Source: Apoda limacodes (taxonomy: Eukaryota > Arthropoda > Insecta > Lepidoptera > Limacodidae). From it: DNA of 64,000 bases. The stretch is from positions 12,901,001-12,965,000 of the forward strand of contig OX291547.1 of assembly GCA_946406115.1 (NCBI GenBank), given 5' to 3'. The notes below the pieces were generated by a model. It had not been told where the DNA came from, ran no database searches, and saw nothing but the letters and a program-made list of their open reading frames with translations. Below, piece after piece: positions 34,287 through 44,732 of the stretch. The translations under genes and the position numbers were made by a program. Position 1 is the first letter of the stretch, and the number at the start of each line of letters is the position of its first letter.

Positions 34287-34928
34287 TTGCCACAAGTTTG
34301 TGTGAAAATAATTAATTTTAATTGCGATATTTTCTTCAATGTTACCGAATGGCAACTAATATATACAGAATTAATTCATATGGATAAAACTAAAAGTTAT
34401 AATACTACTATTAATTTATACCAGCTTATTTTCTGTGACAAGCGTTGCCCGGATTTTTTTGTACCGTTAATTTTTGAAGCATTACATATGTTTTGTGATT
34501 GTAAAGAAATCAGACTGAAATCGCTGTATTTAATAGACTATGTAATTGCTTGTAATTTTGTTAATGAAAATGTTTTTGACTAATAAAAACTGGTTGCCTG
34601 TAAAGTCGGTATACGGGCGAAAGTTTTACGTGACAACTTGTGCCTTTCACTTTTTATGTCTGTCTCTCTCGCTCTTAGGCGGGCTAACCATGCCGCGTGC
34701 CTCTCACTCGCTCTCATTGTGAGCGCATAACGTGAGCGGAGCGTAACGCAGTTTCTTGAAGTGTCACCCGGCAAACCAATTTATAAGACGTTGTCACGTC
34801 AAAATGTATTTACCATAAATGAAATAAAAAAGGTATTGGATTTTTATAAAAGCAAAACAAATGTCTTGGTAGAAGAAGAAATTTCAATTTTATCACTTTC
34901 GTATTTTTATGAGTATTTAAATTATTTT
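34287..34928 (+). pseudogene. Unrecognised Polinton ORF interrupted by an insertion
   Basis: The frame 34287-34583 contains IINFNCDIFFNVTEWQLIY and EALHMFCDCKEIRLKSLYLI. After the GC-rich insert the + strand again opens at 34776 (KPIYKTLSRQNVFTINEIKK, then EEEISILSLSYFYEYLNYF, stop about 34928). Both parts are AT-rich in the style of the element. They could be one gene split by the insertion, though stops just before 34590 leave this open. No family recognised. Confidence 0.35.
34590..34790. repeat. GC-richer insertion in the Polinton
   Basis: This block contains GTCGGTATACGGGCGAAAG, TCTGTCTCTCTCGCTC and GAGCGGAGCGTAACGC, with base composition unlike the AT-rich flanks. It begins near GGTTGCCTGTAAAGTC and ends near ACCCGGCAAACC. 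It looks like a short non-autonomous transposon or a remnant of one; no inverted termini were verified. Confidence 0.5.
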
Positions 34929-34929
34929 T

Positions 34930-35881
34930 GATTTGTATCCTTAACTTGTGTTTCTTTATAATCCTGATAAAAATAAAATCAAGTTACAGCTACAAATTGT
35001 TTTTATTTTCACCCTTAATCTAATTCTAATACTTAGCTGACATCACTCAGCTACTGCATGTATTTAAGTATGTTACTTACTTTTTAAGTCAAAACTACAA
35101 CTTCAACAGTAGATAGTCAAAAACTTTTAATTCATTTATTAAGTTGGTGTTTTGCTTATGTTAATACGGAATGCTAAGAACTGAATGCTGATTCATGTAG
35201 ATTTTGATACCTGAGAGGTTGTTAGTAACGGACAATATAATGTAAAAGGATATCATAGATGCAGGATTGAACCTGTTTAATATAAACCCAGTGTGACGCA
35301 ACAGAGTTTTGTATTTGTAAGTAAATATGAATCATATTATTGCAAGTTGTTGATAAGTGAGCACGTGCTCGTATTTAATATTATTTCAAAATATGTCATA
35401 CCAAAAAGCAAATTACATCGCCTTTGCAACAAACAAAGATTTGAAATATGCTGTAAAATAGAAATAAGTGAACTAAAAGAACTATTTTATCTTCGAAATT
35501 TTTAAATCCCACGCCGTATCTCATTATTTTTGTTGTCCTTCAGGTTTTCTGCAAGCAGAAGCAGGCAGATCAGATGAAGACTTGACTTCAAAATTAGTCT
35601 CTTTATTATTGTAAATAGATATTTGTTAATTCATTGTAATCAAATAATTTTATTCTGAAAAAACTTATGATGAAAACTAAATAAATAACTACCTATTTAT
35701 GTATCTTAGGTGTCTATATGAATTCTTAATTAAATAAAAGATATTTTGTATAGTAGTGTTTATTGAACTTTATCTTAAAAATAGTTACATTTATATTTTC
35801 TAGAAAAAGTACTTTATTTTATACATATTAAAATTATACATAAATTAAAAAAATGTAAAATTTCTTTTTTTTATTTACAAA
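34930..35881. other. Non-coding middle of the Polinton
   Basis: This separates the + strand polymerase block from the - strand late-type block. It is very AT-rich. An open frame at 35293-35505 (+) has no recognisable content. Poly-A signals for both converging gene sets are plausible here (AATAAA-like words near 34973 and 35690). Confidence 0.45.
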
Positions 35882-36377
35882 TTATTTTTCCTTTTCCAAA
35901 CCTACATTTTCATCGTACCATTTTTTAAAACAAACAACATTTTTTAAAGCACAACGTATTTTATGAATAAAGCAGTTGTACTTTCTTTTTTTGCAATAAG
36001 TATTGTATAAATTCAAAAAATTAGGACAGCCTTTATCTGCAATATCCTCAATATTACATTCTGTGCATAGTTCATTAACCAATAAGTTTTTTTCTTGCCC
36101 TTTTAAAAGTAAATTTTGATGTCTCAAAATTGGTTTTATTAGTCTTTTAAATTCGAAATAATTTATGTGACCTTCATTCCAATATATACCACGGTTTCTT
36201 TGTAACCACGAAATATTTTTCTTTTGCTCTTTTGTCAAATAAGAATAAGCATATGGAGGCTTAATTGAAAATACTTGAGTATGTTCCGGAGTAGCCAAAG
36301 CAATCTTTGATAATAAATTTATTATGAGAATCTTTAAAACCTTGTAAGTTTACAATAATAGGTTCGGTAAAATTCAT
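35882..36377 (-). pseudogene. Polinton-associated conserved arthropod protein, function unknown
   Basis: ATG 36377 opens MNFTEPIIVNLQGFKDSHNK. A small shift near 36300 leads into FSIKPPYAYSYLTKEQKKNI, ISWLQRNRGIYWNEGHI and a cysteine/lysine-rich end (CPNFLNLYNTYCKKRKYNC, CALKNVVCFKKWYDE). I associate this layout with proteins of arthropod Polinton-like elements; a nuclease-like fold is possible but no catalytic residues can be assigned. The ATG overlaps the stop of the upstream capsid-like gene (ATGA), which suggests co-transcription. Confidence 0.5.
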
Positions 36378-37549
36378 GATATTTTTTTTACTATACCAGT
36401 TAATGGTTTATATTTAAATATGCAATCGTTTAATAACAAATAATACGCAGAAGTTAGATCTGGTATATCTCTGTCACTCTCTATTTCGACGCGAACGTCA
36501 ACCGGGCCAGTTTTTATTGTATCTTTTTGTCTTGAGCAATCTATAACGAATAAAGGGACTTTATCTCTAAATTCTTTATAACTCAGCAAGGGTTCGGGAC
36601 GCCGCCCGTAGTAAGACTGTTGGAATCTAGTGTATTGTTCATATAATAAAGCAAATTTATCCTCGTGAGAGCGTACATTTAGACCCTCATATGGAAAATA
36701 CACTGAATTCAAAAATACTCTTTATTGCAGTGATCAAATTGTGACATATCTTTTTCGATCTGTTTGAAATGCAATCACAGCATATCTTGGCTTTTCTATT
36801 TGAGATGACGTTTTAATAACTCATGTATGTTTGGTTGTTTTCGGTAGTAAAGGATATTCATACAAGTCCCAGTTTCGAAATTGATCGATCTTTTTCAAGA
36901 TATTTTAATAAATTTAGTTTTTCTCGATCAGCAACTTTAACGTGTGGAACACGCCATACGATTTTATTTAGTATGATATCATCTACTATTTCTCCAGTGT
37001 TTAGTTTTATCGCATTTAGATTAGTATTGCTCCGCAAAAGTATAAGCTCATGCCTACAATTCATTATTATTTTATTGTAATCTTCAGCAAATCCAAGCAC
37101 TTTGTTTAGTGGTATAGAGACTGAAAAATTGCCAGATCTTATATTTTTTGTTCCATCTATGTCCCATCCCCAAGTCTTGGAAATTTTTGATTCATTTTCG
37201 TTCATAGACAAAAATGATTTTATTGTTGTTGTGTGTATACCAGCATTCTTAACTCTGTTTATTTCTACTCCATTAAGTAGCGAATATCTTGAAAAAGATA
37301 TAAGATTGGATTGTTAGTAAAACTAACGCTAGTTGCAAATTCTTTTGCATCTCCTTTTTTAACAATGACCATCCCTTCTAGGTATAATGTACATGCTGAT
37401 GGCAACACGTACAAGTCTTGTTGATTAATAGGTATTCGTATTTCATCATTTTTGTTAAAAGTAGTGATGTAAGGCTTATATGAATGAATCTCCAAGCTTT
37501 CAATAGTATTGTCAAATACAATAGGTTGCGCTACGTTTAGCACACTCAT
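36374..37549 (-). pseudogene. Polinton capsid-like virion protein (probable major capsid), frameshifted
   Basis: Three collinear frames give one protein: 37549-37265 (NDEIRIPINQQDLYVLPSA, strand-rich start), 37211-36858 (KTWGWDIDGTKNIRSGN) and 36712-36374 (FPYEGLNVRSHEDKFALLYE, ending KPLTGIVKKIS). Frames change near 37262 and 36790. The strand-rich N-terminus and its place in the block after the penton-like gene are why I call it capsid-like; jelly-roll structure is inferred, not seen. It overlaps its neighbours by ATGA at both ends. Confidence 0.55.
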
Positions 37550-37710
37550 TTTAGTAATCCAATTAATTTTAAATACTCTTTATTTTCAACACTTAATTTA
37601 TTTACTTTTTTAATTTTTGAAGAAGGTGCTTTTTTGTGAATCACACTTAGCTTTCTGAGCTGTTTTGATGATGAACAAGAGCTTTTATTTATTCGTTGAA
37701 AATCAATCAT
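37546..37710 (-). CDS. Small basic Polinton protein, intact
   Basis: A 54-residue frame from ATG 37710 to TGA 37546, starting MIDFQRINKSSCSSSKQLRK and continuing with lysine-rich sequence (KIKKVNKLSVENKEYLK). It overlaps the capsid-like ATG by four bases. The Ser/Lys-rich composition would suit a DNA-binding or virion core peptide, which is inference. It is one of the few frames of the element without a visible lesion. Confidence 0.55.
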   Translation of the reverse strand: MIDFQRINKSSCSSSKQLRKLSVIHKKAPSSKIKKVNKLSVENKEYLKLIGLLK

Positions 37711-37736
37711 TTCTTTTTAAGATGTAAATACAATAG

Positions 37737-38378
37737 TTACTCTTCTTCCCGAAAATTAACTAACTCGTTATTCGAATCCAAAATTTTAATATTTACAGAG
37801 CTAATTGTTTTTTGATTAATAGGAAAATATATTATTTTTTTTGGTACCTTAATAATTCTGTGTCCAGGAGGCACATTAGGTGCAAATTCATGAATTATGT
37901 GGCTAGGAATTCCATTAATAAAGGAGCCACAGACAATGTCACATTCAACCCGTACAACAGTGGTTGATAGAATGCTTACTGGGATCTTGGATTCGTGAAA
38001 TTTATTCTTTTGTAATTTACTTTTGTCATATCCAATAATGCTTCCAATAGAATTCTCTTTTTCGAAATGAATGTCTTTAGAGCAAGAAATTACGGTGCGT
38101 AAAGTATTATTGTTACAAGTCAAACTAAAGGTGCTGCCCATAATGTTTTTCTTTATATAGTCGCAAATGTCCTGAAGTTCATAAGAGCCTTCAGGAATTT
38201 CTGTTACTTCATTATCACCAAAATGAAATTTATTACTTCTGCTTTCGACATTTGGAATAGAGTTGAAAGTAGAAAAATACAAGAGACCACATTCGTAATC
38301 TCCATCTAATTGTAGCGCCGGAGAGTAACAAGTACCTAAGCTTGATGTGAAACCAGATATTGATAGTGTGAAAGACAT
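37737..38378 (-). CDS. Polinton penton/minor-capsid-like protein, intact frame
   Basis: A 213-residue frame starting MSFTLSISGFTSSLGTCYSP and ending NNELVNFREEE. Visible blocks are DYECGLLYFSTFNSIPNV, FHFGDNEVTEIPEGSY, NTLRTVISCSKDIHF and QKTISSVNIKILDSNNELV. The strand-rich sequence and its position between the PLA2-like and capsid-like genes match the minor capsid (penton) gene of Polintons. The frame has no stop or shift, unlike most of the element. Confidence 0.6.
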   Translation of the reverse strand: MSFTLSISGFTSSLGTCYSPALQLDGDYECGLLYFSTFNSIPNVESRSNKFHFGDNEVTEIPEGSYELQDICDYIKKNIMGSTFSLTCNNNTLRTVISCSKDIHFEKENSIGSIIGYDKSKLQKNKFHESKIPVSILSTTVVRVECDIVCGSFINGIPSHIIHEFAPNVPPGHRIIKVPKKIIYFPINQKTISSVNIKILDSNNELVNFREEE

Positions 38379-38509
38379 AATTAAAATGTCATTTTTTTAA
38401 ATGAATTTTCTTATTTATCATTTATTTTTCGAATATCAAAAATTCGTAAACGAATACTTTTATTTTTAAACATTTTTTTTTGCAGTCAGGTAGGCAATCT
38501 TAATTGCAG

Positions 38510-38915
38510 AGTTATTATTTTTTGGCTGGCCTTTTTTTTATCGATTCACGGTCTTTAGAGACGACTGACTTAAAAGATTTTACTCCAGCGCCACTTTTTA
38601 ATTTGGTTTTCATAACATTGCTTACGAGCCAAGATGCTAACTTTTCCCCAGTTTTAGCATTTTTAGACTTCATTCTTTGTTTCGCCATATTCAAAAGCGC
38701 GAAGTCAGCTTTTGTCGATCTCCTAAATAACTATGTTCTGAATAAGCTATATCGTGACTCTTACAAGCTTCGTCTAATGCATTTATCCCTTTGTCACCTC
38801 TAGCTAATCTTTTTTGTAGTCTCGTACCAGGACCACAATAATTATATCCTGGTAGATGAAGTTCAAATGGTAAATTGTTTAATTTATTATTAACAAGTCC
38901 TCCGCCATTCATCAC
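38510..38915 (-). pseudogene. Polinton PLA2-like virion protein, frameshifted
   Basis: ATG 38915 opens a Gly/Asn-rich start, then LPGYNYCGPGTRLQKRL and DEACKSHDIAYSEH. These are the calcium-loop (YCGPGT) and His-Asp catalytic helix (ACKSHDIAY) of the phospholipase A2 domain seen in parvovirus VP1 and adintovirus particles, where it helps membrane passage. The frame shifts near 38715; the following helix (about 38705-38640) and a lysine-rich tail near 38510-38600 continue in another frame. The shift lies after the catalytic residues. Confidence 0.75.
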
Positions 38916-38984
38916 TGATTCAATAATGAATATATGGTTCGGTATCGTGCTATTATAAATGTTCTAAGGATAATTAAACGTTAT

Positions 38985-40130
38985 ACAATAGACATTTTCT
39001 TAATCCAACTATTTTCTTTTTTGCTGAGTCCTAACCATTTTACATACAAAGTATCTCCTTTTTTTCTAATCACCTTTTCAATTAAATAAACGTTCGGATG
39101 TTTAGTTTTTTATAACTCTTGTTCGTAAAAGGTTCCAAGTATTGATTGATTTCTTTGATCTTGAATGTGATAAGTTACTGGGTGAGTATTATTAACTTTA
39201 ATTATGGTGAAAAGTTCAGAAGACCAGTTAGGTGTATATCCTTTTTGAAATTGTTCTTTATATTTGCTGATCCGAACACAGTCACCTACTTTTAATTTAG
39301 ATTTTTTTAGCTCTTGAGGTGTTTGATTTCTTTTTATGTTATTCATGACTATAGCTTGGTTGACATAAGTTACATTTATTGGTTTTTAATTTTATGGTTC
39401 GATGTACAGTACTATTATATGATAACAACATACCATCTAAAGGTGATCCGATCCATTTGTTATTACCAATTAACGTAAAATATTTATACAATTTGGATTT
39501 AAGTGTTCTTATAAATCTTTCAATTATTGACGCCTTTTTTACAGAATATGTAGAATAGTGATTAATCTTATAAGTTGTTATGATTTTCTTGAACATGTCA
39601 TTGTAAAACTCTGTCCCCATATCTGTCTGAAGGTTAATTGGAATGCGACCATAATTCAAAATTTTTTTAAAAGCGTTTGCTACTTCATGTTTTGTTTTTG
39701 ATTTTAGAGAAACTCCTCGAGCAAATTTTGAAAAGCAGTCTATTACAACTAGAATGTATTTAAAACCTTTGTTTACTTCTTCCATTTTCTACATATCAAT
39801 CAAATCAGCTTGCCATAAATCGTCAATCCCTTTTAATATCACTGCCCGACGAATAAAGTTTTTTCTAGCCGGTTTGTGGAGTTCATCGACATATTTGTTT
39901 CTACTCATATTTGTTTCAATGCAGTTCTTTGAGATGCAAACCTTTTTCAATTCTGATTTAACATCGAGCAACTGATTCTTTAAAGTCTGAATCAAGCTTT
40001 TTATACCATTTACTTCAAGTATTAAAGTTTGTTTATCACAACATTTTTAGATCATATTATCTACATACTGCTTATTAACTGCTTCATCAGGTAACTGAGG
40101 AATTTTTAATCCTTTTATTCTGGCTGACAT
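38985..40130 (-). pseudogene. Polinton integrase with C-terminal chromodomain, preceded by a short virion-type start
   Basis: The - strand begins at ATG 40130 (MSARIKGLKIPQLPDEAVNK), with a stop near 40047. From about 39925 it continues as integrase: RNKYVDELHKPARKNF, first catalytic Asp in DDLWQADLIDM (39800), second in INLQTDMGTEFYN (39625), and the Glu block IIERFIRTLKSKLYKY (39515). A KVGDCVRISKYKEQF SH3-like part (39290) follows. A TAA at about 39110 separates a chromodomain, YLIEKVIRKKGDTLYVKWLG (39090-39030). Further stops lie at about 39789 and 39350. The integrase would insert the element; the chromodomain may guide target choice. The first segment may be a separate small gene. Confidence 0.8.
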
Positions 40131-41144
40131 TATTCTAAATCTCCATCAATAGATTTATGGAACACTTTGTCAGAAATGTCGAAAACTTCCGACAAACGCA
40201 ATCTTTTATGCACGTGATGACCAAACTTGTCAACGTTCATTGTATAGCATATTAGGATCGTCCCAATACATATAATCAACATTTTTGTTATATTTTTTTA
40301 ATATTGGTAACCCAAACCCTTGAATGAGACTTTCAGTGCTTGTACATTCTTTAGATAACTTGAAAAGTGGTTTAATGATATTTAGATACTTGCTGCCTTT
40401 GTTACTTTTAACAGGTTGAAATCGCGTCTGTGTGCATTAGTAACCGTTAAAATCTGTTTGTAATTGTTTAAATCACTATTATTGATGGTTTTTAAATCAG
40501 GTATTTTTTTAAATAATAATTCAATAAGACCTTTTGTTTTTTTTTATAAGTTTTACCTGATACTGTTATTGATTTTTCTGTTTGGATGATTCGAGAATTA
40601 CCTATCATTAATTTACCACGTTCATTCCTAACACCAAATGGAATGTCATGAAATACTTCTGAAGGTAATGACCACTTATGTTTCTGAGTACTGGGTATAG
40701 ATTAAAGTGTTTTAAACGAGGCATCACATGAAACATTGATTGCTGTATTATTTGTATCACTCATGCTTTCAGAATAATTTTTATATATGTCATCTTCATA
40801 ATCTTCAATATTCTTGATGGTTTTATTATTTTTTTCACTGTTTTCGTCTGAATCAATTTCAAATTCACTTTCATCCTGAAGATCTGACTCAGATTCTGTT
40901 TTTAAATATTTAAGTTTTTTCTTTGGGATTACATCTTCTTTACTATTGGAAGCTTGTGTTGATTTTCTTGATACCATTTTATGCAGTGGGTCAGTCAAGG
41001 TTTAAAAACAGATTTCAGAACTTTATCATTTTCAGTTTGCATATCACGCAGCTTTCTAACCTTTTTCTTAACAATGCTTGCAGACTTAATAATCTGTTTT
41101 TTTAGATTCTCTTCTGAATTCATTTCGAAAATATACTTTTTCAT
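40130..41144 (-). pseudogene. Polinton DUF8207-like protein, frameshifted
   Basis: ATG 41144 opens a coiled-coil, charged N-terminus (NSEENLKKQIIKSASIVKKK), followed by an acidic linker (ESESDLQDESEFEIDSDENS, 40860s). In other frames come GLIELLFKKIPDLKTI (about 40520), VTNAHRRDFNL (40440) and VDYMYWDDPN (40270). These blocks match a protein I know as DUF8207 from arthropod and cnidarian Polinton-like elements, function unknown. Its TAA at 40130-40132 overlaps the next ATG (TAATG). At least three frame changes are present. Confidence 0.6.
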
Positions 41145-41254
41145 TAATGCGACAGACGAAACTGAACATATTATAATGTTTTTGTGGTTTATAAGAGTTT
41201 TAATCAAGAACAAAAGTATCAAACTTTTCTCTATAACAACCTTGATTCTTTTCG

Positions 41255-41847
41255 GTCTTTATTAATTACAATGAAATCGTAAGACGTTTTCCAAATTTCC
41301 GAACGCATAGCACGAAATTGGTTTCAACTCATATCAGTACTCACGTGTTCGTCATAAACGTGACGTAAATTGATGTCATCTTGCTTAAACAAAACTATAA
41401 GATTTGCATTATCTCTAATTAGTTGTTTAGGTACTTTACTATATGTTTGATTTAAATAAAAGCAGTCAATACGTCTGTGTCGTCCCATTGAAAAATAATT
41501 ACGAATGTTGTTTTGATTTTCACAAGCAACATCATCAAAAATAATTACTGAGTCAGGTTTTGCATGATGTGGGCTTATAACATCCGCATTGTCATTAAAT
41601 TTAGAGAATTTAATTGTATTTCAGGTACTTTATTTAATACTCTTTTTAAAAACAAATACTTCGGTTGGTATAACGTTTTGGAATCATGTCAGAGAAGTCC
41701 AACTATTAGATTCGTTTTTCCGCAGTTAGATGGTCCACAAATTAAGCATCGAATAGTATGAGGTAGAAGTTTACCATGACGTGATATTACTTGACCGGAT
41801 TCAGAACATTTTTTTTCTAAATGTAACTTATGTGGCTGCTTTTTCAT
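41255..41847 (-). pseudogene. Polinton FtsK/HerA-type packaging ATPase, broken
   Basis: ATG 41847 opens MKKQPHKLHLEKKC, then IRCLICGPSNCGKTNLIVGL with the Walker A loop GPSNCGKTN (about 41735). A TGA at 41689-41691 follows. Other frames carry LYQPKYLFLKRVLNKV, Walker B in DSVIIFDDVACEN (41550-41515), SMGRHRRIDCFYLNQTYSKV (41490-41440) and QLIRDNANLIVLFKQDD. This is the A32-like genome-packaging ATPase of Polintons. It is the first gene of the - strand block and sits next to the right end of the element. Confidence 0.8.
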
Positions 41848-41859
41848 GGTGTCTTGGTG

Positions 41860-42302
41860 GACGATGTTAATTATGCAATGAAATCACTGATAGATGTGTA
41901 GTCATATTTATATTACTTAGTTAAAGAAAAACAAGAATAACAAAAGATAAATGGTAAGTTTTCGATGAACGGACACATTTAATTTCCTGACAGTTTCAGA
42001 AGCGTTACATATTTTTCACTCGATAAAAACGGAATGGTAAGTATATTTTCTTTGCTGTTGCCGAGTCGTACAGTATACTGTTTAAAGCTTTATTACTATT
42101 TACATTATTGAGAAGTCTAAATCAATAAACAAGGTGTAGTGAACGAAGCGAACGGAGTGAGCGAAGTGCACGGAGCCTTGTTAATTAAGTTAGACTTCCC
42201 ATTAATACCCTACTAAACAAAATGTGCTAAAGAAGTCTACAAAATTACACAAAAATACTAAATATGAGTAAATAGTTACAACTTAATTTAAAACAAATAA
42301 AG
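41860..42302. other. Right Polinton flank with an imperfect palindrome
   Basis: At 42113-42197 the arms AAGTCTAAATCAATAAACAAGG and its near-reverse-complement (18 of 22 positions pair) enclose a core rich in the word GAACGAAGCG/GAGCGAAGTG. No gene is seen. It could be a miniature insertion or part of the element end. Confidence 0.5.
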
Positions 42303-42500
42303 TTTTTTTTTTCTGAGCTGACAATGCAGTTGGCTGTTGCAGCCATTACTGCTTCACCGGGCTTTTTGGGGCGAGACACTGAAGGAGCCTCAGCCCATAT
42401 AGCGCCCAACGCTCAAGGGCTCGAACCCGAAGGTGAGTCACCGCCAGGAGAGGAGTTCCCCGTTACGCGGGTGCGGTTGCGATTGAGTGGGGGCGAAAAG
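42303..42500 (-). repeat. SINE-like dispersed element, copy 2 (poly-A at left, reverse)
   Basis: The reverse complement of 16290-16565, starting with a T run at about 42303 and including TGGCTGTTGCAGCCATTACTG and TCACCGCCAGGAG. It lacks about 75 bp present in copy 1 between the GGGCTC and CGAACCC words. Open frames through it are not conserved between copies. Confidence 0.7.
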
Positions 42501-42613
42501 TTTACAAAAATAAAGAAGGTATGGGCTGAAACTATTTTAATAAATTACTAAATTTGGTAGCAAAGTTTTAGAGCTGGTAATACAAAATTTCGGTTCGTAA
42601 AGAACTAAGTATC

Positions 42614-43276
42614 GGAGTTTTGGCGCGCGTCTTAAGAAGGATTGGTGTTTTTTTTCTGTTTAATTTTTATAAATTCATTTAGTGTGTTTCGATGTATATA
42701 TTTTGGCATTGTTTTACGAAAGCGTGCAGCGATGGTTCATGAATATCGAATAAAGAAGAAATAAGCAGGACATGACGCCTAATTTTTGAAGGATGCACAC
42801 CAAATCTCCCGCCATAATTGGGACATGAAAACGAGGACGCGCGATATCGCCGCGATAAAACTTGAATATGGCGCTTCGCCAAACTTAGATATAAGCACAG
42901 GACTATATTTACACATGGCTTTGGAGAAATGATATGCAATAATGCGAAATCTGGTCTCCAAATCGAAGAAGTAAGGAAGGGAACTAAGTATCACATTTTT
43001 TTACACAAAAAAAAATATGAGGGTAATTTGTCGGATGAGGGAAAAGTGTAAGTTTAAGCGCTGAAAAATGGAAATAGATGTTATAATTATGATAAATAGA
43101 CCGTAGGCTATAAGCGAGAAAAGGGCTGGTTATAAACAACAGTAGTTTTTACGTGAAATATGAGCTGAGGTAATGCCGGTTAGAGCCGGTCACGGCGGAC
43201 GTGGACTGTATTATATTATAGGGCTGGTTTACTATAATTTCACGGGGAGGACTTCTTAAGATTCGCGCCAAAACTC
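42614..43276. mobile_element. Non-autonomous TIR element, ~660 bp
   Basis: GAGTTTTGGCGCGCGTCTTA at the left end (42615) pairs with the reverse complement of CTTCTTAAGATTCGCGCCAA at the right end (43252-43276), about 25 bp with two mismatches. The interior has no conserved ORF. Much of the interior (42640-42970) reappears reverse-complemented at 59070-59435 with the same terminal motif, so this is a dispersed family. No target duplication could be confirmed. Confidence 0.65.
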
Positions 43277-44732
43277 GTGTGGCCGCTTCACTCGTCGAAT
43301 TACATACAGCGCCGTCTGGTCCCAAGCTAAGCAAGCTTGTGCTATGGATACCAGACAACGGATACAATTACATATAGTCAGCGTAAATAATTTAATGTTT
43401 TTGTGAGTTCCTATCACAATGAACAACTAAAAAACTTATTACCACAAAGATGCACTAAAAAGGTAAAATTAATTACTTATTGCCTAAAATCCGATCTGAA
43501 TCAAAGTTTGAAGTTGGTGTCATGCAAGTGAAGTGTAGTTATAAACTGTTAGGTTTTTTGATACAGTTTTTATTTTTTGCTTTTAAGTGACGAATTGCTA
43601 TTTTTCTCTTACACTAGAAACATCGATACTTGTATCGCCAGTCCCTAATTAACATCAATTACTTATTTTTCTCCAGAAGTTTAAGTTTTAAATCCACTTC
43701 ATTAATATGGGACAACCTGAGCATATTAATTAAGTAAGTTCATCAAGTCTTCCCCGACCGCCGTAATAGCCGTCAACGCCAAGCAATGACAGCAACGCGC
43801 ACCGCCGCCGGTCCTTCGCCGTCAGCGCAGCGACTCGTCAAGAGCTCTGTCAACCTTACTTACCGCCAGGAACACAACACTACTCATTGTTTTCGTTATT
43901 TGCCGTGGTTTTCTGTAAGGCAGAGGTACTTCCCCAGTTCGGGCTGTTCATTTGAGCGACTACTTGCTATGCTCTGATTCTATTGTTTGGGCGGCTTATT
44001 CAAGCAATTACTCGCTATGCCCTACCTCTCATAAATTCTGAACTCCAAGAACGGAATTAAATCCATTCCTCCATTTGTAAGTACCTATACATTAGGTTTT
44101 ATCTATAATAAAGCGCACCTAAACAAAATTTGAACCTTAAACCTTTCGCGTTTCGTATTTATGTGTTTCGCGCGATTTTGAATTTATGTATGTAAATTTC
44201 TTTATTACCTCGTATCTTTCATACGACTGGATGGATTTCTATAATAAAGGTATCGTTAGATTTGTGTTCATAACCCAAGTGTTCTTAGATAGGTGACGTC
44301 AGAAAAAACCAAAATGGCGGATGTTATGAGTTTAAATATCTGTTATGTTTCAGGGGTTTTTGAGGTCGGGTTTTTTTTATTTAATTTTCTTATAAAATTT
44401 CTACTATTCACCATTTTTTGTGAAGACACCCTGTAGTTTTATAAATTGGCATGTCATAAAACTTCGAAGTTGCGGTCATGACTAAATAGGTTAGTTGTAG
44501 ATAGCGTTTCTACTAAATGCATAATTTTTAGCAGATACGCTACCTACAACTGACAAGTATATTCTAGATACTAATCAAAACGTTCTAAAAATAGCTTATA
44601 ACTAGTTCTAAATTACTGGTTTGCAACATTATTGAAATGTCTTTTGTTCAAAAAGGAAATAATGAATATCTTTTGGCGGCGCTAGTTAGGTAGTCACTGC
44701 GCCTTAAGCGTTCTTCAAAAATTGTGTATTAA
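43277..44732. other. No recognised gene
   Basis: Contains a GC-rich stretch at 43750-43870 (ACCGCCGCCGGTCCTTCGCC, GTCAGCGCAGCGACTCGTC) adjoining a CACAACA word at 43875, which could be the edge of an old LTR. The open frame across it has no recognisable content. The part nearest 44732 is the ANKRD49-like 3' UTR. Confidence 0.4.

Larger units (their letters stand above)
30231..41850. mobile_element. Polinton/Maverick (adintovirus-like) element, mutated
   Basis: The region holds a protein-primed-type DNA polymerase B on the + strand. On the - strand it holds a packaging ATPase, a DUF8207-like protein, an integrase with chromodomain, a PLA2-like protein, penton-like and major-capsid-like proteins, a small basic protein and a conserved arthropod protein. 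This set defines virus-like self-synthesising transposons that could once have made particles. Nearly every large gene has frameshifts or stops. A foreign piece interrupts it at about 34590-34790. I could not find the terminal inverted repeats or the 6-bp target duplication, so the limits are the outermost recognisable genes. Confidence 0.85.

Noticed and set aside
36823..37080. ORFs on the + strand across the capsid-like genes
   Set aside because: They overlap the capsid-like frames antisense; the - strand frames have conserved content and the + strand ones do not.
42324..42551. ORF through the reversed SINE-like copy
   Set aside because: Comparison with copy 1 at 16290 shows the frame is not conserved.
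43786..43977. Possible LTR or gag fragment in a GC-rich stretch
   Set aside because: A CACAACA word and GC-rich composition alone are not enough; no partner LTR, primer-binding site or domain was found.
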